The notes beneath the pieces are model-generated. The model ran no database searches and had not been told where the DNA came from. It saw nothing but the letters and a program-made list of their open reading frames with translations. Below, one piece after another: positions 34,501-43,014 of a DNA stretch of 64,000 bases (its first letter is position 1; every line of letters starts with the position of its first letter). The position numbers were made by a program, and so were the translations under genes. The DNA is from Cytophagales bacterium. Lineage in GTDB: Bacteria; Bacteroidota; Bacteroidia; Cytophagales; Spirosomataceae. The stretch is from contig RDXN01000060.1 in assembly GCA_004292855.1 (NCBI GenBank), forward strand, positions 1-64,000. The letters run 5' to 3'.

Positions 34501-37500
34501 CGCAGGTAGCAGTGCCACCCTGACGGCATCGGGAGCCGACAGCTACGCCTGGTCGAACAGCCAAAGCACGACGGCCATTACCGTTAGCGCGGCAGGGGTT
34601 TATTCGGTTACGGGCACCACGGGCGCGTGTTCGTCGGCAACGAGCGTAACGGTGGCGGCCAATCCGGCCCCGACTACTCTCTACGTGAACGCTGCGGCAA
34701 CAGGAGCCAACACGGGCCTCAACTGGACCGATGCCTTCACCGATCTGCAAAGCGTACTGACCAACCCCTGCGTGAGCAGCCTGACGGCTATCTGGGTGGC
34801 CCAGGGTACCTACAAGCCCACCGGCACAGCCGCCCGTACAGAGAGTTTTCGAATGTTGCCCAACGTGGCCGTATATGGCGGGTTCCCCAACACGGGCAAC
34901 CCGGCCTTTGGGGATCGTAATCCGGCCAGCTTCTCCACCATTCTGAGTGGCGACATTGGCACAGCAGGAAGCATCAGCGACAACAGCTATCACGTGGTGG
35001 TCTATGGCTCTGGCGTAGGTACGCCCATTCTGGATGGCGTAATCATCACGGGGGGCAATGCGAATGGAAGTTCTCCAAATAATTTGGGTGGGGGAATGCT
35101 CATCCGAACCAACAATGGCCCCAGCAGCCCCCGCTTAAACCAGGTGACAATTACCCAAAACTCGGGTCAAAATAATGGGGGAATTGCGGTGTATGCTAAC
35201 GGGGCGGCCCCAACGAATGTTGCCAGCCCAACCCTCACTAACTGCGTCATTGCCAGCAATACATCAACCTCTAGTGAAGGTGGAGGCATCAGCCTGGAAG
35301 ACGATGGCAATGCTATTGTTGGTATGACCCTTACGTCCTGCACATTAGTTGGTAATATAGCGCAGGGAGATGATGCCGGTGCGCTCTTTTTCGATGTCCA
35401 TGGACAGGTGGTGATCCACAATAGTTTGTTCGAAAATAACTATTCCGACGACGAGGGCGGGGCTATTTTTGCCTATGCTGGTTCCTTCACCATTACGAAC
35501 AGCCAATTTTTACGCAACACTGCCGACTACGGAGGGGGCGCACTATTTACGGAGAGTGATCAGTATGGGCTGATCGACAACTGTTTGTTCGATGGCAACA
35601 GCGTACCGAACAGCAGAAACGCAGGAGCCATTCTGTATGATGGTGATGATGATTATGGGTTCGATTTGCGTAACTCCGTGTTTCAGAACAACACGGCTGG
35701 GACTGGCGGAGCACTCTACGTGGATGACAGGGGCCTGAAAACAACCAACTGTCTGTTTATCAACAACACGGCTACCAACCGGGGCGGAGGCATTTATGCA
35801 GCGAGTGCGTCTTCTTTTATCAATTCGGTGTTTACGGGTAACCGCGCATCATCGGGCGGGGGTCTCTACATCAACTCCTCGCTCACAATGGTCAACAGCA
35901 CCGTGGCCAGTAATTCGGCTACGGGTGTTCAGGGGGGTGGTATCTATGCAACCTCAGACGTGTCGCTCATTAACGCCATTATCTGGGGCAACACGACAAC
36001 AGGTACGGCTACGGACGCGCAACTGTTCCGGTCAGGCGGTACCACCTCTATCCAGAATTCATTGATTCAGGAGGGGCTACCCACGGGGGCAACCGACGGG
36101 GGCGGAAACTTGCTGGCTGTCACGGTGTCGCCGTTTGTGAGTGCTACCAACCTGCAACTCAATGCCTGCACCCCCGCCATCGACGCAGGCGACAATGCGG
36201 CTTACGCGTCGGCGGGGGGCAGCACCTCCGATGTCGCCGGGAATGCCCGCACAGTCAACGCCCTTATCGACATGGGTGCCTATGAGTTTTCGGGGACGGC
36301 TAGTCAGCCAGTGGGCATCACGGCGCAACCTGTGGCTTCGTCGGTGGCTTGCTCAGGTACCGCCGTTACGGCCACGGTCAGCGTCACGGGTTCGGGGGCC
36401 ATCACTTACCAGTGGTTCCGGGGAACAACACCCGTTGCGAGCCAGACCACGGCTACACTTTCGCTAACGAACGTACAATCGAGCGATGCCGGGAGTTATT
36501 CGGTGGTGGTGACGGGGGCCTGCGGGAGCGTGACCAGCACCGCGTTTAGCCTGACGGTCAATCAGTCTATCGGCGTTACACAACAGCCTGCCGCCACCTC
36601 GGTGGTCTGTACGGGGGCCAGCGTCACGGTCTTCATCAGTGCCACGGGCGATATTTCGGGCTACCAGTGGTTCAAAGGCACCACCGCCCTCACGGGCCAA
36701 ACCTCGGCCACGCTTACCTTGAGCGGATTGCAACCGGGCGATACCGACGGATACACGGCGATGGTTCTCAGCACCAGTTGCGGCATTGTGCTGTCGAACG
36801 TGTTCAACCTGACCGTGCAACAGAACGTGGGTATTACCATGCAGCCAGCCACCGGAACGCTTGTCTGTTCGGGGGCAACCGTTACGGCCACCGTTAGCGC
36901 GAGCGGCACGGGGCCACTTGCCTACGAGTGGATCAAAGGGCAAACCCTGATTCCGGGCCAAACCACGGCCACCCTCACCCTTACTAACGTTCAGCAAGCC
37001 ACCGATGCCGACGATTACCGGGTGCGGGTCTTTACCGGGTGCAACAACGTACTGTCTGACCCATTTGGGTTGAGCATCAATCAGGCCGTAGCCATCACGG
37101 CGCAACCGGCGGCTTCCTCGGTGGTGTGTGTGGGGAGTGATGTGACGGCCACGGTGAGCTTCTCCGGCAGTGGGCCGTTTACCTTTGAATGGTACAAGGG
37201 GGCCACCCGCGTTGCCAGCCAGACCACGGCCACCCTCTCGCTGACCAACGTACAAACGAGCGACGCGGGCAGCTACTCAGTGCGGGTTATCACGCCCTGC
37301 AACACGGTGTCGTCCACAGCCTTCAGCCTGACGGTTCAGCAACCCGTTACCACGGCCAGCCTGTTGAGCAGCGGCACGCTCACCTGTGGCAATCCGAGCG
37401 TGACGCTTACGACCACAGCCGCCAACGCCACTAACTTTACGTTGGTCAACACGGGGGACAGCAACGGCACGGGCCAGTTTGTGGTGGCCGCCCCCGGCTC

Positions 37501-38362
37501 CTACACCGTCCGGGCGGGAGCCATGACCTCCTGCACCAACACGGCTTTGGCCAGCGTGTCGGTAAGCCAGAACACGGCCATCGGCGCGGCCACCCTCACG
37601 GCCAGCAGCCCCGGCATCTGCCCCGGCGCAGGCAACAGCGTCACACTGACGGCAGGCACGGGCAGTACATACACCTTCCTCAACACGAGCGGAATGGTGT
37701 TGCAAACCGGGTCGGTGAACACCTACGCCATCAGCACGGCGGGCACCTACTCGGTGGTGGTTTCGGAACCCAACGGCTGCACGGCGGGGGCAGTGGTGAG
37801 CGTTTCGCTCAACCCCGGTGCAGTGGTGTTAGGGCCAGTCCCCATGGGCGGGGGCGTGTGCGAGGGCCGCGCCCTAAGTGTGCCTGTGTCTGTTACAGCC
37901 ACAGGCAACGTAAGCTTCCAGTGGTTGCGCAATGGTGTTGCTACGGGCCAGAACACGGCTACGCTCACCCTGGGTGCGGTAACGGCCAACGATGCGGGCA
38001 TTTATGTGCTGGTAGCCACAGGGGCCTGCAACAGCCAGACCAGCACGGCTTACCAGTTGAGCGTGGGTACGGTGACACCCTCGGTGGTGATCACCTTCCC
38101 CAGCGGCTCAAGCGTGACGGTATCGGGGTCATTGCCCACCATCACGGTGCCGTCGGTGGCGGGCGCGAACTTCCTCATCAGCGGGGGCGATTCGTATGAG
38201 CACACCCGGATTCTGGACCGTATCAACGGGTATGAGTTCCGGCAGTTCAACCAGAACACGTCGGGTCTGTTCCCCATCAACGGGGGTGGGCCTTACCGGA
38301 TACGGGTGGTTCGGAGTGGCTGCGACAAAACGGTGGAGGGCGTGATTGTGGTCAGGCCGTAA
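31595..38362 (+). CDS. Giant secreted protein: Gly-rich, beta-helix and Ig-like domains
   Basis: The 2255-residue product has an unusual N-terminus: about 47 residues precede the hydrophobic signal core (WVVLLLCWLGSLPGMAQ). A mature region of about 25 residues leads to a glycine-rich domain (about 95-290) with GGGATDIRIGG and RVVVAGGGGG motifs, like the glycine-rich domain of ALK-type receptors. Two right-handed beta-helix regions follow (about 310-640 and 1025-1560), each beginning LYVNAAATxxGxGLxWxxAFxDLQ and ending in DMGAxE. Then come at least five Ig-like modules (about 1565-1990, SDAGSYSVVV pattern) and two further Ig modules. The C-terminus (YRIRVVRSGCDKTVEGVIVVRP) is not a known sorting domain. 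The ATG at 31595 is preferred over a TTG nine bases earlier. It is most likely a cell-surface adhesin under LytTR control. Confidence 0.8.
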   Translation: MYPLSSFSSLPVSHRQTPAGPPCVVPAPVSSGPRLAAPTEAGFPIPLRLGWVVLLLCWLGSLPGMAQTVRTFNYTGDVQTFVVPAGVTTLSVVANGAQGHSDGGSGGLGGQVTATLAVTPRQSLSIYVGGSLGFNGGGGGVNTGGGATDIRIGGSQNSNRVVVAGGGGGNGYGGGGGAGGSGGAGGGLTGGSGGDGANGINKGGAGGTGNGGGTGGTGNSAGGAGISGEGGGGGSGYYNAGGGGGGYFGGGGGAASSARDNGGPGGGGGGSSYTSPSITSFSHTQGANTGDGSLTLSYVIPPPPPTRLYVNAAATAPGDGLSWATAFPDLQQALTYTNVSSLTAIWVAGGVYKPTSGSDRTISFAMLPGVAIYGGFAGTETSLSSRTLTYPSSSTLSGDIGGAGNGDNSYNVIENPTGLGLTTTAILDGFVITGGNANGNGNGPDGQGGGMYNNGSSPTVRNCLFQGNSASQYGGAMYNVSSSNPVLTNCAFIANSATDGGGGIYNQGTSPVLTNCSFQGNTSSNQPGQALGQAYGGNSVLTNCVFFDNGGDRTFTRNAFGDIAVSYSLFDQAAYSPFALSYGGFVGSPTNLTTSVSPFVDATSVALSNCSPAINAGDNAAYTTANGPATDLAGQPRLFAGGQVDMGALELQSPPVSVSIAATPSLTITVSTISATLTASGASSYTWSTGQSTSAISASIAGTYSVTGTTSNGCSATASAILSTTGTPVNAVSALVVGTFAAPANCMVRVAFVGSGRQFLLTGPGGYSAVATYRSPITNRNIELVGISQPGVYTLVASGVAGQLTSTTFITVTGTPCQAGTFGVAPNARPDSRQARLAAGLTVTLDPVASVYGTNRRVRATITGGTPGTLYSVALYDGDPATANDISSGFISTSTSAGSGNILTYTGTGTEFFEVNFGVSQVGTGRVLEVYDINGNFATGTFADTAPFEIQDCTPVSVSIAAAPSATICAGSSATLTASGADSYAWSNSQSTTAITVSAAGVYSVTGTTGACSSATSVTVAANPAPTTLYVNAAATGANTGLNWTDAFTDLQSVLTNPCVSSLTAIWVAQGTYKPTGTAARTESFRMLPNVAVYGGFPNTGNPAFGDRNPASFSTILSGDIGTAGSISDNSYHVVVYGSGVGTPILDGVIITGGNANGSSPNNLGGGMLIRTNNGPSSPRLNQVTITQNSGQNNGGIAVYANGAAPTNVASPTLTNCVIASNTSTSSEGGGISLEDDGNAIVGMTLTSCTLVGNIAQGDDAGALFFDVHGQVVIHNSLFENNYSDDEGGAIFAYAGSFTITNSQFLRNTADYGGGALFTESDQYGLIDNCLFDGNSVPNSRNAGAILYDGDDDYGFDLRNSVFQNNTAGTGGALYVDDRGLKTTNCLFINNTATNRGGGIYAASASSFINSVFTGNRASSGGGLYINSSLTMVNSTVASNSATGVQGGGIYATSDVSLINAIIWGNTTTGTATDAQLFRSGGTTSIQNSLIQEGLPTGATDGGGNLLAVTVSPFVSATNLQLNACTPAIDAGDNAAYASAGGSTSDVAGNARTVNALIDMGAYEFSGTASQPVGITAQPVASSVACSGTAVTATVSVTGSGAITYQWFRGTTPVASQTTATLSLTNVQSSDAGSYSVVVTGACGSVTSTAFSLTVNQSIGVTQQPAATSVVCTGASVTVFISATGDISGYQWFKGTTALTGQTSATLTLSGLQPGDTDGYTAMVLSTSCGIVLSNVFNLTVQQNVGITMQPATGTLVCSGATVTATVSASGTGPLAYEWIKGQTLIPGQTTATLTLTNVQQATDADDYRVRVFTGCNNVLSDPFGLSINQAVAITAQPAASSVVCVGSDVTATVSFSGSGPFTFEWYKGATRVASQTTATLSLTNVQTSDAGSYSVRVITPCNTVSSTAFSLTVQQPVTTASLLSSGTLTCGNPSVTLTTTAANATNFTLVNTGDSNGTGQFVVAAPGSYTVRAGAMTSCTNTALASVSVSQNTAIGAATLTASSPGICPGAGNSVTLTAGTGSTYTFLNTSGMVLQTGSVNTYAISTAGTYSVVVSEPNGCTAGAVVSVSLNPGAVVLGPVPMGGGVCEGRALSVPVSVTATGNVSFQWLRNGVATGQNTATLTLGAVTANDAGIYVLVATGACNSQTSTAYQLSVGTVTPSVVITFPSGSSVTVSGSLPTITVPSVAGANFLISGGDSYEHTRILDRINGYEFRQFNQNTSGLFPINGGGPYRIRVVRSGCDKTVEGVIVVRP

Positions 38363-38428
38363 ACCGACAAGTATATGGGAGTAGGTTAGTAGCTTCTTCA
38401 CACCATTGAGGCTAATTATGCAGTATTG

Positions 38429-38462
38429 AAACGTCCGGCCTTGTTGAGCCGGACGTTTTTTT
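38429..38462 (+). terminator. Rho-independent terminator after the giant gene
   Basis: The stem AAACGTCCGGC / GCCGGACGTTT surrounds loop CTTGTTGA and ends in a T7 run. It is close in sequence to the terminator at 31372, with a compensatory change in the stem (C-G to T-A). Confidence 0.85.
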
Positions 38463-38522
38463 GTTTAAACTAGACCCGTTAAATTCACCAACAGGCCCGC
38501 TCTGCAATCTCCCTCTGCCCAT

Positions 38523-39245
38523 ATGCCCCCCGAACTGCCAATCCTATTTCGTTCTGCCGAATTTGTCGCCATCAACAAACCCCACGGCTTGCTCGTGCAT
38601 CGTTCACCCATGGCCGCCGATGCGAGCGAGTTTGCCGTGCAACTCCTTCGCGACCAGTTGGGGCAGCGCGTGTATCCCGTCCATCGACTCGACCGCAAAA
38701 CGGGGGGGGTGTTGCTCTTTGCCCTCGACGTGGCCACCAACGCGGCCATGCAAACGCAGTTTATGAACGGGCAGGTCGACAAAACGTATGTGGCCCTCGT
38801 GCGCGGCCACACGCCCGACGCGCTGACTATAGACTACCCCCTCCGACGCGACGAGGCCGACGGCAAACCGGGGCCTCTGCAAGACGCCGTTACGCATCTG
38901 AAAACCATTGCTCAAACCGAAGTGCCCATTGCCCACGGCAAACACGCCACCTCGCGTTACTCGCTCGTGGAGCTAACGCCCGAAACAGGCCGCATGCACC
39001 AACTCCGCCGACACACGGCCCACATCATGCACCCGATCATTGGCGACCGGCCCCACGGCTGCAACAAGCAAAACAAGCTGTTTTTGGAGCAATTCGCCAT
39101 GAATACCATGCTGTTGCACGCCCGGAAACTTCGGTTTAACCACCCTGTTTCGGGGGAGGAAATCCAGATTGAAGCCTCTATTCAGGCCGAGTTTGCGCGG
39201 ATGATGCACACATTATTCGCTACACCCGATTCCCTCCTGACATAG
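38523..39245 (+). CDS. truC: RluA-family pseudouridine synthase (TruC-like)
   Basis: The 240-residue enzyme converts uridine to pseudouridine. The catalytic motif is HRLDRKTGG with Asp57. Further marks are INKPHGLLVH, TYVALVRG and the RMHQLRRHTAHI block. The short length, lack of an S4 domain, and the HPIIGDRPHGCNKQN segment fit TruC, which modifies U65 of tRNA, better than RluA, RluC or RluD. The symbol is therefore probable, not certain. The gene stands alone between the giant gene and dinB. Confidence 0.85.
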   Translation: MPPELPILFRSAEFVAINKPHGLLVHRSPMAADASEFAVQLLRDQLGQRVYPVHRLDRKTGGVLLFALDVATNAAMQTQFMNGQVDKTYVALVRGHTPDALTIDYPLRRDEADGKPGPLQDAVTHLKTIAQTEVPIAHGKHATSRYSLVELTPETGRMHQLRRHTAHIMHPIIGDRPHGCNKQNKLFLEQFAMNTMLLHARKLRFNHPVSGEEIQIEASIQAEFARMMHTLFATPDSLLT

Positions 39246-39297
39246 GGCTGTCACTACCGGCCCGGACCTTTGTGGGGTAAACAAATCGCCTACAAAC

Positions 39298-39795
39298 ATG
39301 ACACAGGTAGAAGCCCTCCGCAAAGAGATGGAGCAAGAGGCCGTCACGACCCACAAGATGCTCGAACGTATTCCCGACGACCGGCTCGACTGGCAACCCC
39401 ACTCCAAAAGCATGACCATCCGGCAATTGGCCACTCACATCGCCGAGATACCCACCTGGACGCCCATGACTTTTACGACGGACGGGATCGATTTTGAGCA
39501 AATGGACTACAACCCAACGGTTGTTAACAGCACCGCCGAGTTGGTAGCCCTGCACCAGAAGTCGCTTCAGGCGGGCCTGGCCGCGCTAGCCACCGCCACC
39601 GACGACCAACTCGACCCTATCTGGACGATGCGTTCGGGGGATGTAATTCACAGTCAGGAGACCAAAGGCGAAAGTATTCGCATGGCCTTCTGCCAGACGG
39701 TCCACCACCGGGCGCAGTTGGGCGTGTACCTGCGCCTGCTCGACATCCCGATTCCCGGCAGCTACGGCCCTAGTGCCGACGAACCCTGGGTATAA
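39298..39795 (+). CDS. DinB family protein
   Basis: The 165-residue protein has the DinB four-helix layout with three metal-ligand histidines: IRQLATHIAE (first) and QTVHHRAQLGVYLR (second and third). DinB-like proteins are often thiol-dependent metalloenzymes or stress-induced proteins of unclear role. The gene is followed 4 bases later by the convergent membrane-protein gene, leaving no room for a separate terminator. Confidence 0.85.
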   Translation: MTQVEALRKEMEQEAVTTHKMLERIPDDRLDWQPHSKSMTIRQLATHIAEIPTWTPMTFTTDGIDFEQMDYNPTVVNSTAELVALHQKSLQAGLAALATATDDQLDPIWTMRSGDVIHSQETKGESIRMAFCQTVHHRAQLGVYLRLLDIPIPGSYGPSADEPWV

Positions 39796-39799
39796 GAGC

Positions 39800-41158
39800 T
39801 TACTCTTCGATTGGGTTGCCCTGCTCGTCGATGTCGTACGTACGGCCCTTGAGCACCACCGTGGCCCGGCCATCGCGGAAGGTCGTGATGTCGTCGTAGA
39901 TAGGCAGAATCATCCAGTCGTTATTGCGCCAGAGGCCCCACCGGCGACCCAATTTGGCGGGCCGCTCCCCAAACTGACCGGTTGTTTCGAGCAGCCGGTC
40001 ATACTTTTTTGGGGGTTCCACAACGGGAGGGGCGTCAGAAATCGGAGTCGATTGGGATTCGGCAACGGGTTCGCGGGAGCGGTCGTCGGAGGCAACGGTC
40101 TCGCTGGGGGCAGTTTCGTTAGCAGCCTCTCGCTCCCGACGCAACCGGTTCCGTTCAGCGCGTGATGGGCGGTCGCTCCTGCGCGACTCCCCAGTTTGTT
40201 CGGTACGTTCCGGTTCGCGCTCAGGTTTGTCGTTTTTATTCTGATTGGGTTTGATCAGAAAATACAAAATCAGCAACACCGCCACGGCAAACACGGCTCC
40301 CCACAGGCCCGCGTTCCCGCCCGATTCTTGTTCGGGTTGAGAGGGAACCGGGGCGGGGTTGTATGGGGGCGGTGGCGTATAGGCCGGTTCGGGCGTTGCG
40401 AGTGGCACATAGGCGGGCGTGGGGACTGGCTCTGGTTCGGGGGGAGTGTCCCAATGGCTCAGGTGCCGCCAATCGGTCGAGAGCAGCTTTTCGGCCAGCG
40501 TTGCCCCCGTCGGTTCCGTTACCGACGCGTAAAAATTAGCCGACAGATAGGCCAGAATTTCCTCGGCCAACGTGCGCTCATCGGTGGGCATCGCCCGAAA
40601 CAACAAGCGCAGGTCGCGGGCCGAAATATGCCCGTTGTACTCATCCAGAATGGCCTTCACACGCTCGGGTGGGGCGGACTGGGCCTCTACACGAGGGTTT
40701 TCAGCCGGAACCACAGGCGCGACCGGAGGAGCGGGCGGGCTAATGGGTGGTGGCGTTACCTCCGCCACCGAACCGGCGGGGTCCGTGGGGGCAGGGGTTG
40801 CCGGAGCTGCTTTTTTGAGGTCGGTAATAATAAGCGGCAGCCAACGATCACGCACAAACGGGGCCGAGAGGCCCATGCGTTCGGCCTCGGTTACGAACTC
40901 GTCTTGCTGGGTTTGGTGCATCTCGAACTGGGGCTGGGCCATCAGGGCGTCTTCGATACGTCGGTGGAGGTCAGCGAGTTTCTCGAAATTAACCTGGCGG
41001 CTCACCTCGTTCACCAACCGCCTGAATTCCTCTGCCCCAATGCCCTCGCGGGCAGCTTCGTCGGGTAGGCCGGTTTGTCGCCATTGGCGATCTTTCACCT
41101 GCCCGCGCCGTACGACAATCTCCTCTTTTATGCGTTCCTGTAGTGTTGCTCTGTTCAT
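39800..41158 (-). CDS. WG-repeat membrane protein, function unknown
   Basis: The 452-residue protein has no signal peptide. An N-terminal helical region (about 1-115) is followed by a Pro-rich linker, a second helical region (about 165-240), another Pro-rich linker, one membrane segment (LWGAVFAVAVLLILYFLI, about 285-302), a charged low-complexity region, and a C-terminal WG-type beta repeat (RRWGLWRNNDWMILPIYDDI). Topology suggests that the N-terminal two-thirds are cytoplasmic. No family name is certain. It is divergent from the symporter. Confidence 0.75.
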   Translation of the reverse strand: MNRATLQERIKEEIVVRRGQVKDRQWRQTGLPDEAAREGIGAEEFRRLVNEVSRQVNFEKLADLHRRIEDALMAQPQFEMHQTQQDEFVTEAERMGLSAPFVRDRWLPLIITDLKKAAPATPAPTDPAGSVAEVTPPPISPPAPPVAPVVPAENPRVEAQSAPPERVKAILDEYNGHISARDLRLLFRAMPTDERTLAEEILAYLSANFYASVTEPTGATLAEKLLSTDWRHLSHWDTPPEPEPVPTPAYVPLATPEPAYTPPPPYNPAPVPSQPEQESGGNAGLWGAVFAVAVLLILYFLIKPNQNKNDKPEREPERTEQTGESRRSDRPSRAERNRLRREREAANETAPSETVASDDRSREPVAESQSTPISDAPPVVEPPKKYDRLLETTGQFGERPAKLGRRWGLWRNNDWMILPIYDDITTFRDGRATVVLKGRTYDIDEQGNPIEE

Positions 41159-41183
41159 GAGACTGCAAATTTAAAATTTCCTC

Positions 41184-41191
41184 TATTTTTG
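41184..41191 (+). promoter_or_regulatory. Putative -7 box for the symporter
   Basis: TATTTTTG matches TAnnTTTG exactly, 23 bases upstream of the ATG at 41215. Confidence 0.45.
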
Positions 41192-41214
41192 TGCATTCTC
41201 CTTTCAGCAACAGA

Positions 41215-42471
41215 ATGAAATTAAACATCACGACCAAAATTGTTATCGGCTTCGCGCTTGGCGTCATTATTGGTCAGATTCTACACAGCACCACCGACCC
41301 TGAAACAGCTAAGGCGGTATCGGATAAGTTTCAACTTCTAAGCAAAATATTCCTTAAACTCATCAAAATGATTATCGGGCCGCTGGTGTTTTCAACACTG
41401 GTGGTAGGCATTGCCAAACTGGGCGATTTTAAAGTAGTTGGCCGTATAGGTATCAAAACGCTTGGCTACTTTTACTTTGCCACCATCCTGTCGTTGATTA
41501 TTGGTCTCGTGGTAGTAAACGTCACCCGGCCCGGCGAAATTCAGGAGTGGCCGCGCCCTACTGCTGGCACCACGACGGGTATCGAAGGCAAAAAGCTGAA
41601 TAGCCTCGAAGATTTTATTCTCCATATCTTCCCCGACAGCGCGTTCCGTGCCCTTGCCGAAAACGAAATCCTGCAAATTGTGGTGTTTGCCCTTTTCTTC
41701 GGCGTCGCGCTGGGAGCCATTGGCGAGAAAGGCAAAAGTATCACGAAAGCTCTCGATGCCCTGAGCGAGTTGGTGTTCAAAATGGTGGGCTATGTGATGC
41801 AAATGGCCCCATTTGCTGTTCTGGGGGCAATGACTGCCGTTGTGGCCGCCAAAGGGCTGGGCATCCTGGTATCGTACGCCTACCTGCTCGTGTGTTTCTT
41901 CGGAGGATTGTTGTTCTTTATTTTCGTGGTCCTGTTTGCCATCTGCACGGTGATGGGTATTCCGTTTTTCAAGCTCATGGCACAGATAAAAGACCCCCTG
42001 CTCCTGTCGTTCAGCACGGCGAGTTCAGAAGCCTCGCTGCCGCAGCAGATTAAAGCACTGGAAAACTTCGGTATTTCATCGCGGATTATCGGGTTCGTGT
42101 TGCCGCTTGGCTACTCGTTTAACCTCGACGGCTCCATGATGTACATGACCTTCGCGACGGGCTTCCTGGCGCAGGCCTACGGGGTGCCACTCACACTCGA
42201 ACAGCAAATCCTGATGCTGCTCACCCTCATGATCACTTCCAAAGGCATCGCCGGAGTGCCACGGGCCTCGTTGGTTGTTATTGCAGGCACAATGGCCCTC
42301 TTCAACTTACCACCCGAAGGCCTCGCCCTGATTTTGGGCATCGACCCATTTCTCGATATGGGCCGTTCGGCTACGAGCGTGGCGGGCAACGCCGTTGCGA
42401 CCGCCGTTGTAGCCAAGTGGGAAGGCGAATACGACCCCAACCGGGCAGTGCCGGTTGATACGGGGGTGTAG
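41215..42471 (+). CDS. Dicarboxylate/amino acid:cation symporter (DAACS family)
   Basis: The 418-residue inner-membrane carrier imports C4-dicarboxylates or acidic amino acids with Na+ or H+. It has eight or so membrane segments and the family hairpin-loop motifs: SSEASLPQQIKALE (HP1 serine-rich), GYSFNLDGSMMYM (TM7, NxDG) and SKGIAGVPRASLVV (HP2). RSATSVAGNAVAT in TM8 supplies the substrate-binding Arg/Asp region. The ATG at 41215 is used because the eight extra residues upstream overlap the promoter. Glutamate/aspartate versus dicarboxylate cannot be told. Confidence 0.9.
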   Translation: MKLNITTKIVIGFALGVIIGQILHSTTDPETAKAVSDKFQLLSKIFLKLIKMIIGPLVFSTLVVGIAKLGDFKVVGRIGIKTLGYFYFATILSLIIGLVVVNVTRPGEIQEWPRPTAGTTTGIEGKKLNSLEDFILHIFPDSAFRALAENEILQIVVFALFFGVALGAIGEKGKSITKALDALSELVFKMVGYVMQMAPFAVLGAMTAVVAAKGLGILVSYAYLLVCFFGGLLFFIFVVLFAICTVMGIPFFKLMAQIKDPLLLSFSTASSEASLPQQIKALENFGISSRIIGFVLPLGYSFNLDGSMMYMTFATGFLAQAYGVPLTLEQQILMLLTLMITSKGIAGVPRASLVVIAGTMALFNLPPEGLALILGIDPFLDMGRSATSVAGNAVATAVVAKWEGEYDPNRAVPVDTGV

Positions 42472-42483
42472 TTAGGCTAAAAA

Positions 42484-42867
42484 TTAGTCGAACGACAAGG
42501 CCGGAAGCTCGGCCAGAATTTCGCGCATCCGTCGGCGGGCAATAACTACGTCTTCGCCAGTAATTAGCCGCACTACCTGCTTCCCCGGAATTACGCCTGC
42601 TACATATTGACGATTTATGGCATGCTTGCTATGAATTCGGATGTATTCGGTGGGGCTAATGCGGGTAAGGAGTTGCCCCAACGTGATGGAGACAAGCAGG
42701 CGGGAACCATCCTGAAAAATGCAGTTGGTGTAGTTGCTGTCGGCTTCGAACCGGACAAATCGGTTTAGTTCGACCTGCCGACGGTGACCATCGGCAAATT
42801 GCAGTTTCAGCGTTGGCTCGGGGCATACGCCGAAGCGTGCCCGATCCGACATCGAGAGAGGATACAT
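42484..42867 (-). CDS. LytTR DNA-binding domain protein without receiver
   Basis: The 127-residue protein is just a LytTR domain: RFEADSNYTNCIF, LLVSITLGQLL, YIRIHSKHAINRQYV and VVRLITGEDVVIARRRM. There is no receiver, so activity would not depend on direct phosphorylation. ATG at 42855 is an alternative start. It is on the same strand as, and downstream of, the NatAB-like exporter genes, with a hairpin between. In Bacillus subtilis natAB is controlled by NatR, also a LytTR-type regulator. Three 21-bp direct repeats lie ahead of the exporter ATPase gene. Confidence 0.85.
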   Translation of the reverse strand: MYPLSMSDRARFGVCPEPTLKLQFADGHRRQVELNRFVRFEADSNYTNCIFQDGSRLLVSITLGQLLTRISPTEYIRIHSKHAINRQYVAGVIPGKQVVRLITGEDVVIARRRMREILAELPALSFD

Positions 42868-42956
42868 GGCCTAAAGAGTTTATGGTTAAAAAGATGCGTC
42901 AAAGTAACAGGTTAAGATTTGATTAACCAAACGCACGACCAATCATCTATAAACAA

Positions 42957-42987
42957 CGAAGCACCGCTCGTGGTGAGCGGTGCTTCG
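42957..42987 (-). terminator. Hairpin after the ABC permease gene
   Basis: A perfect 13-bp stem CGAAGCACCGCTC / GAGCGGTGCTTCG with a 5-base loop lies 28 bases past the permease stop. On the minus strand it is followed by GTTGTTT, a weak T-run, so termination may be partial, with read-through into the LytTR gene. Confidence 0.7.
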
Positions 42988-43014
42988 ATCAGGCAAACGA
43001 TAAGGACGAATATG

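Noticed and set aside
36464-37255. 263-codon minus-strand open frame
   Set aside because: It is antisense to the Ig-like repeats of the giant gene. Repetition of the sense strand explains its apparent repeats.
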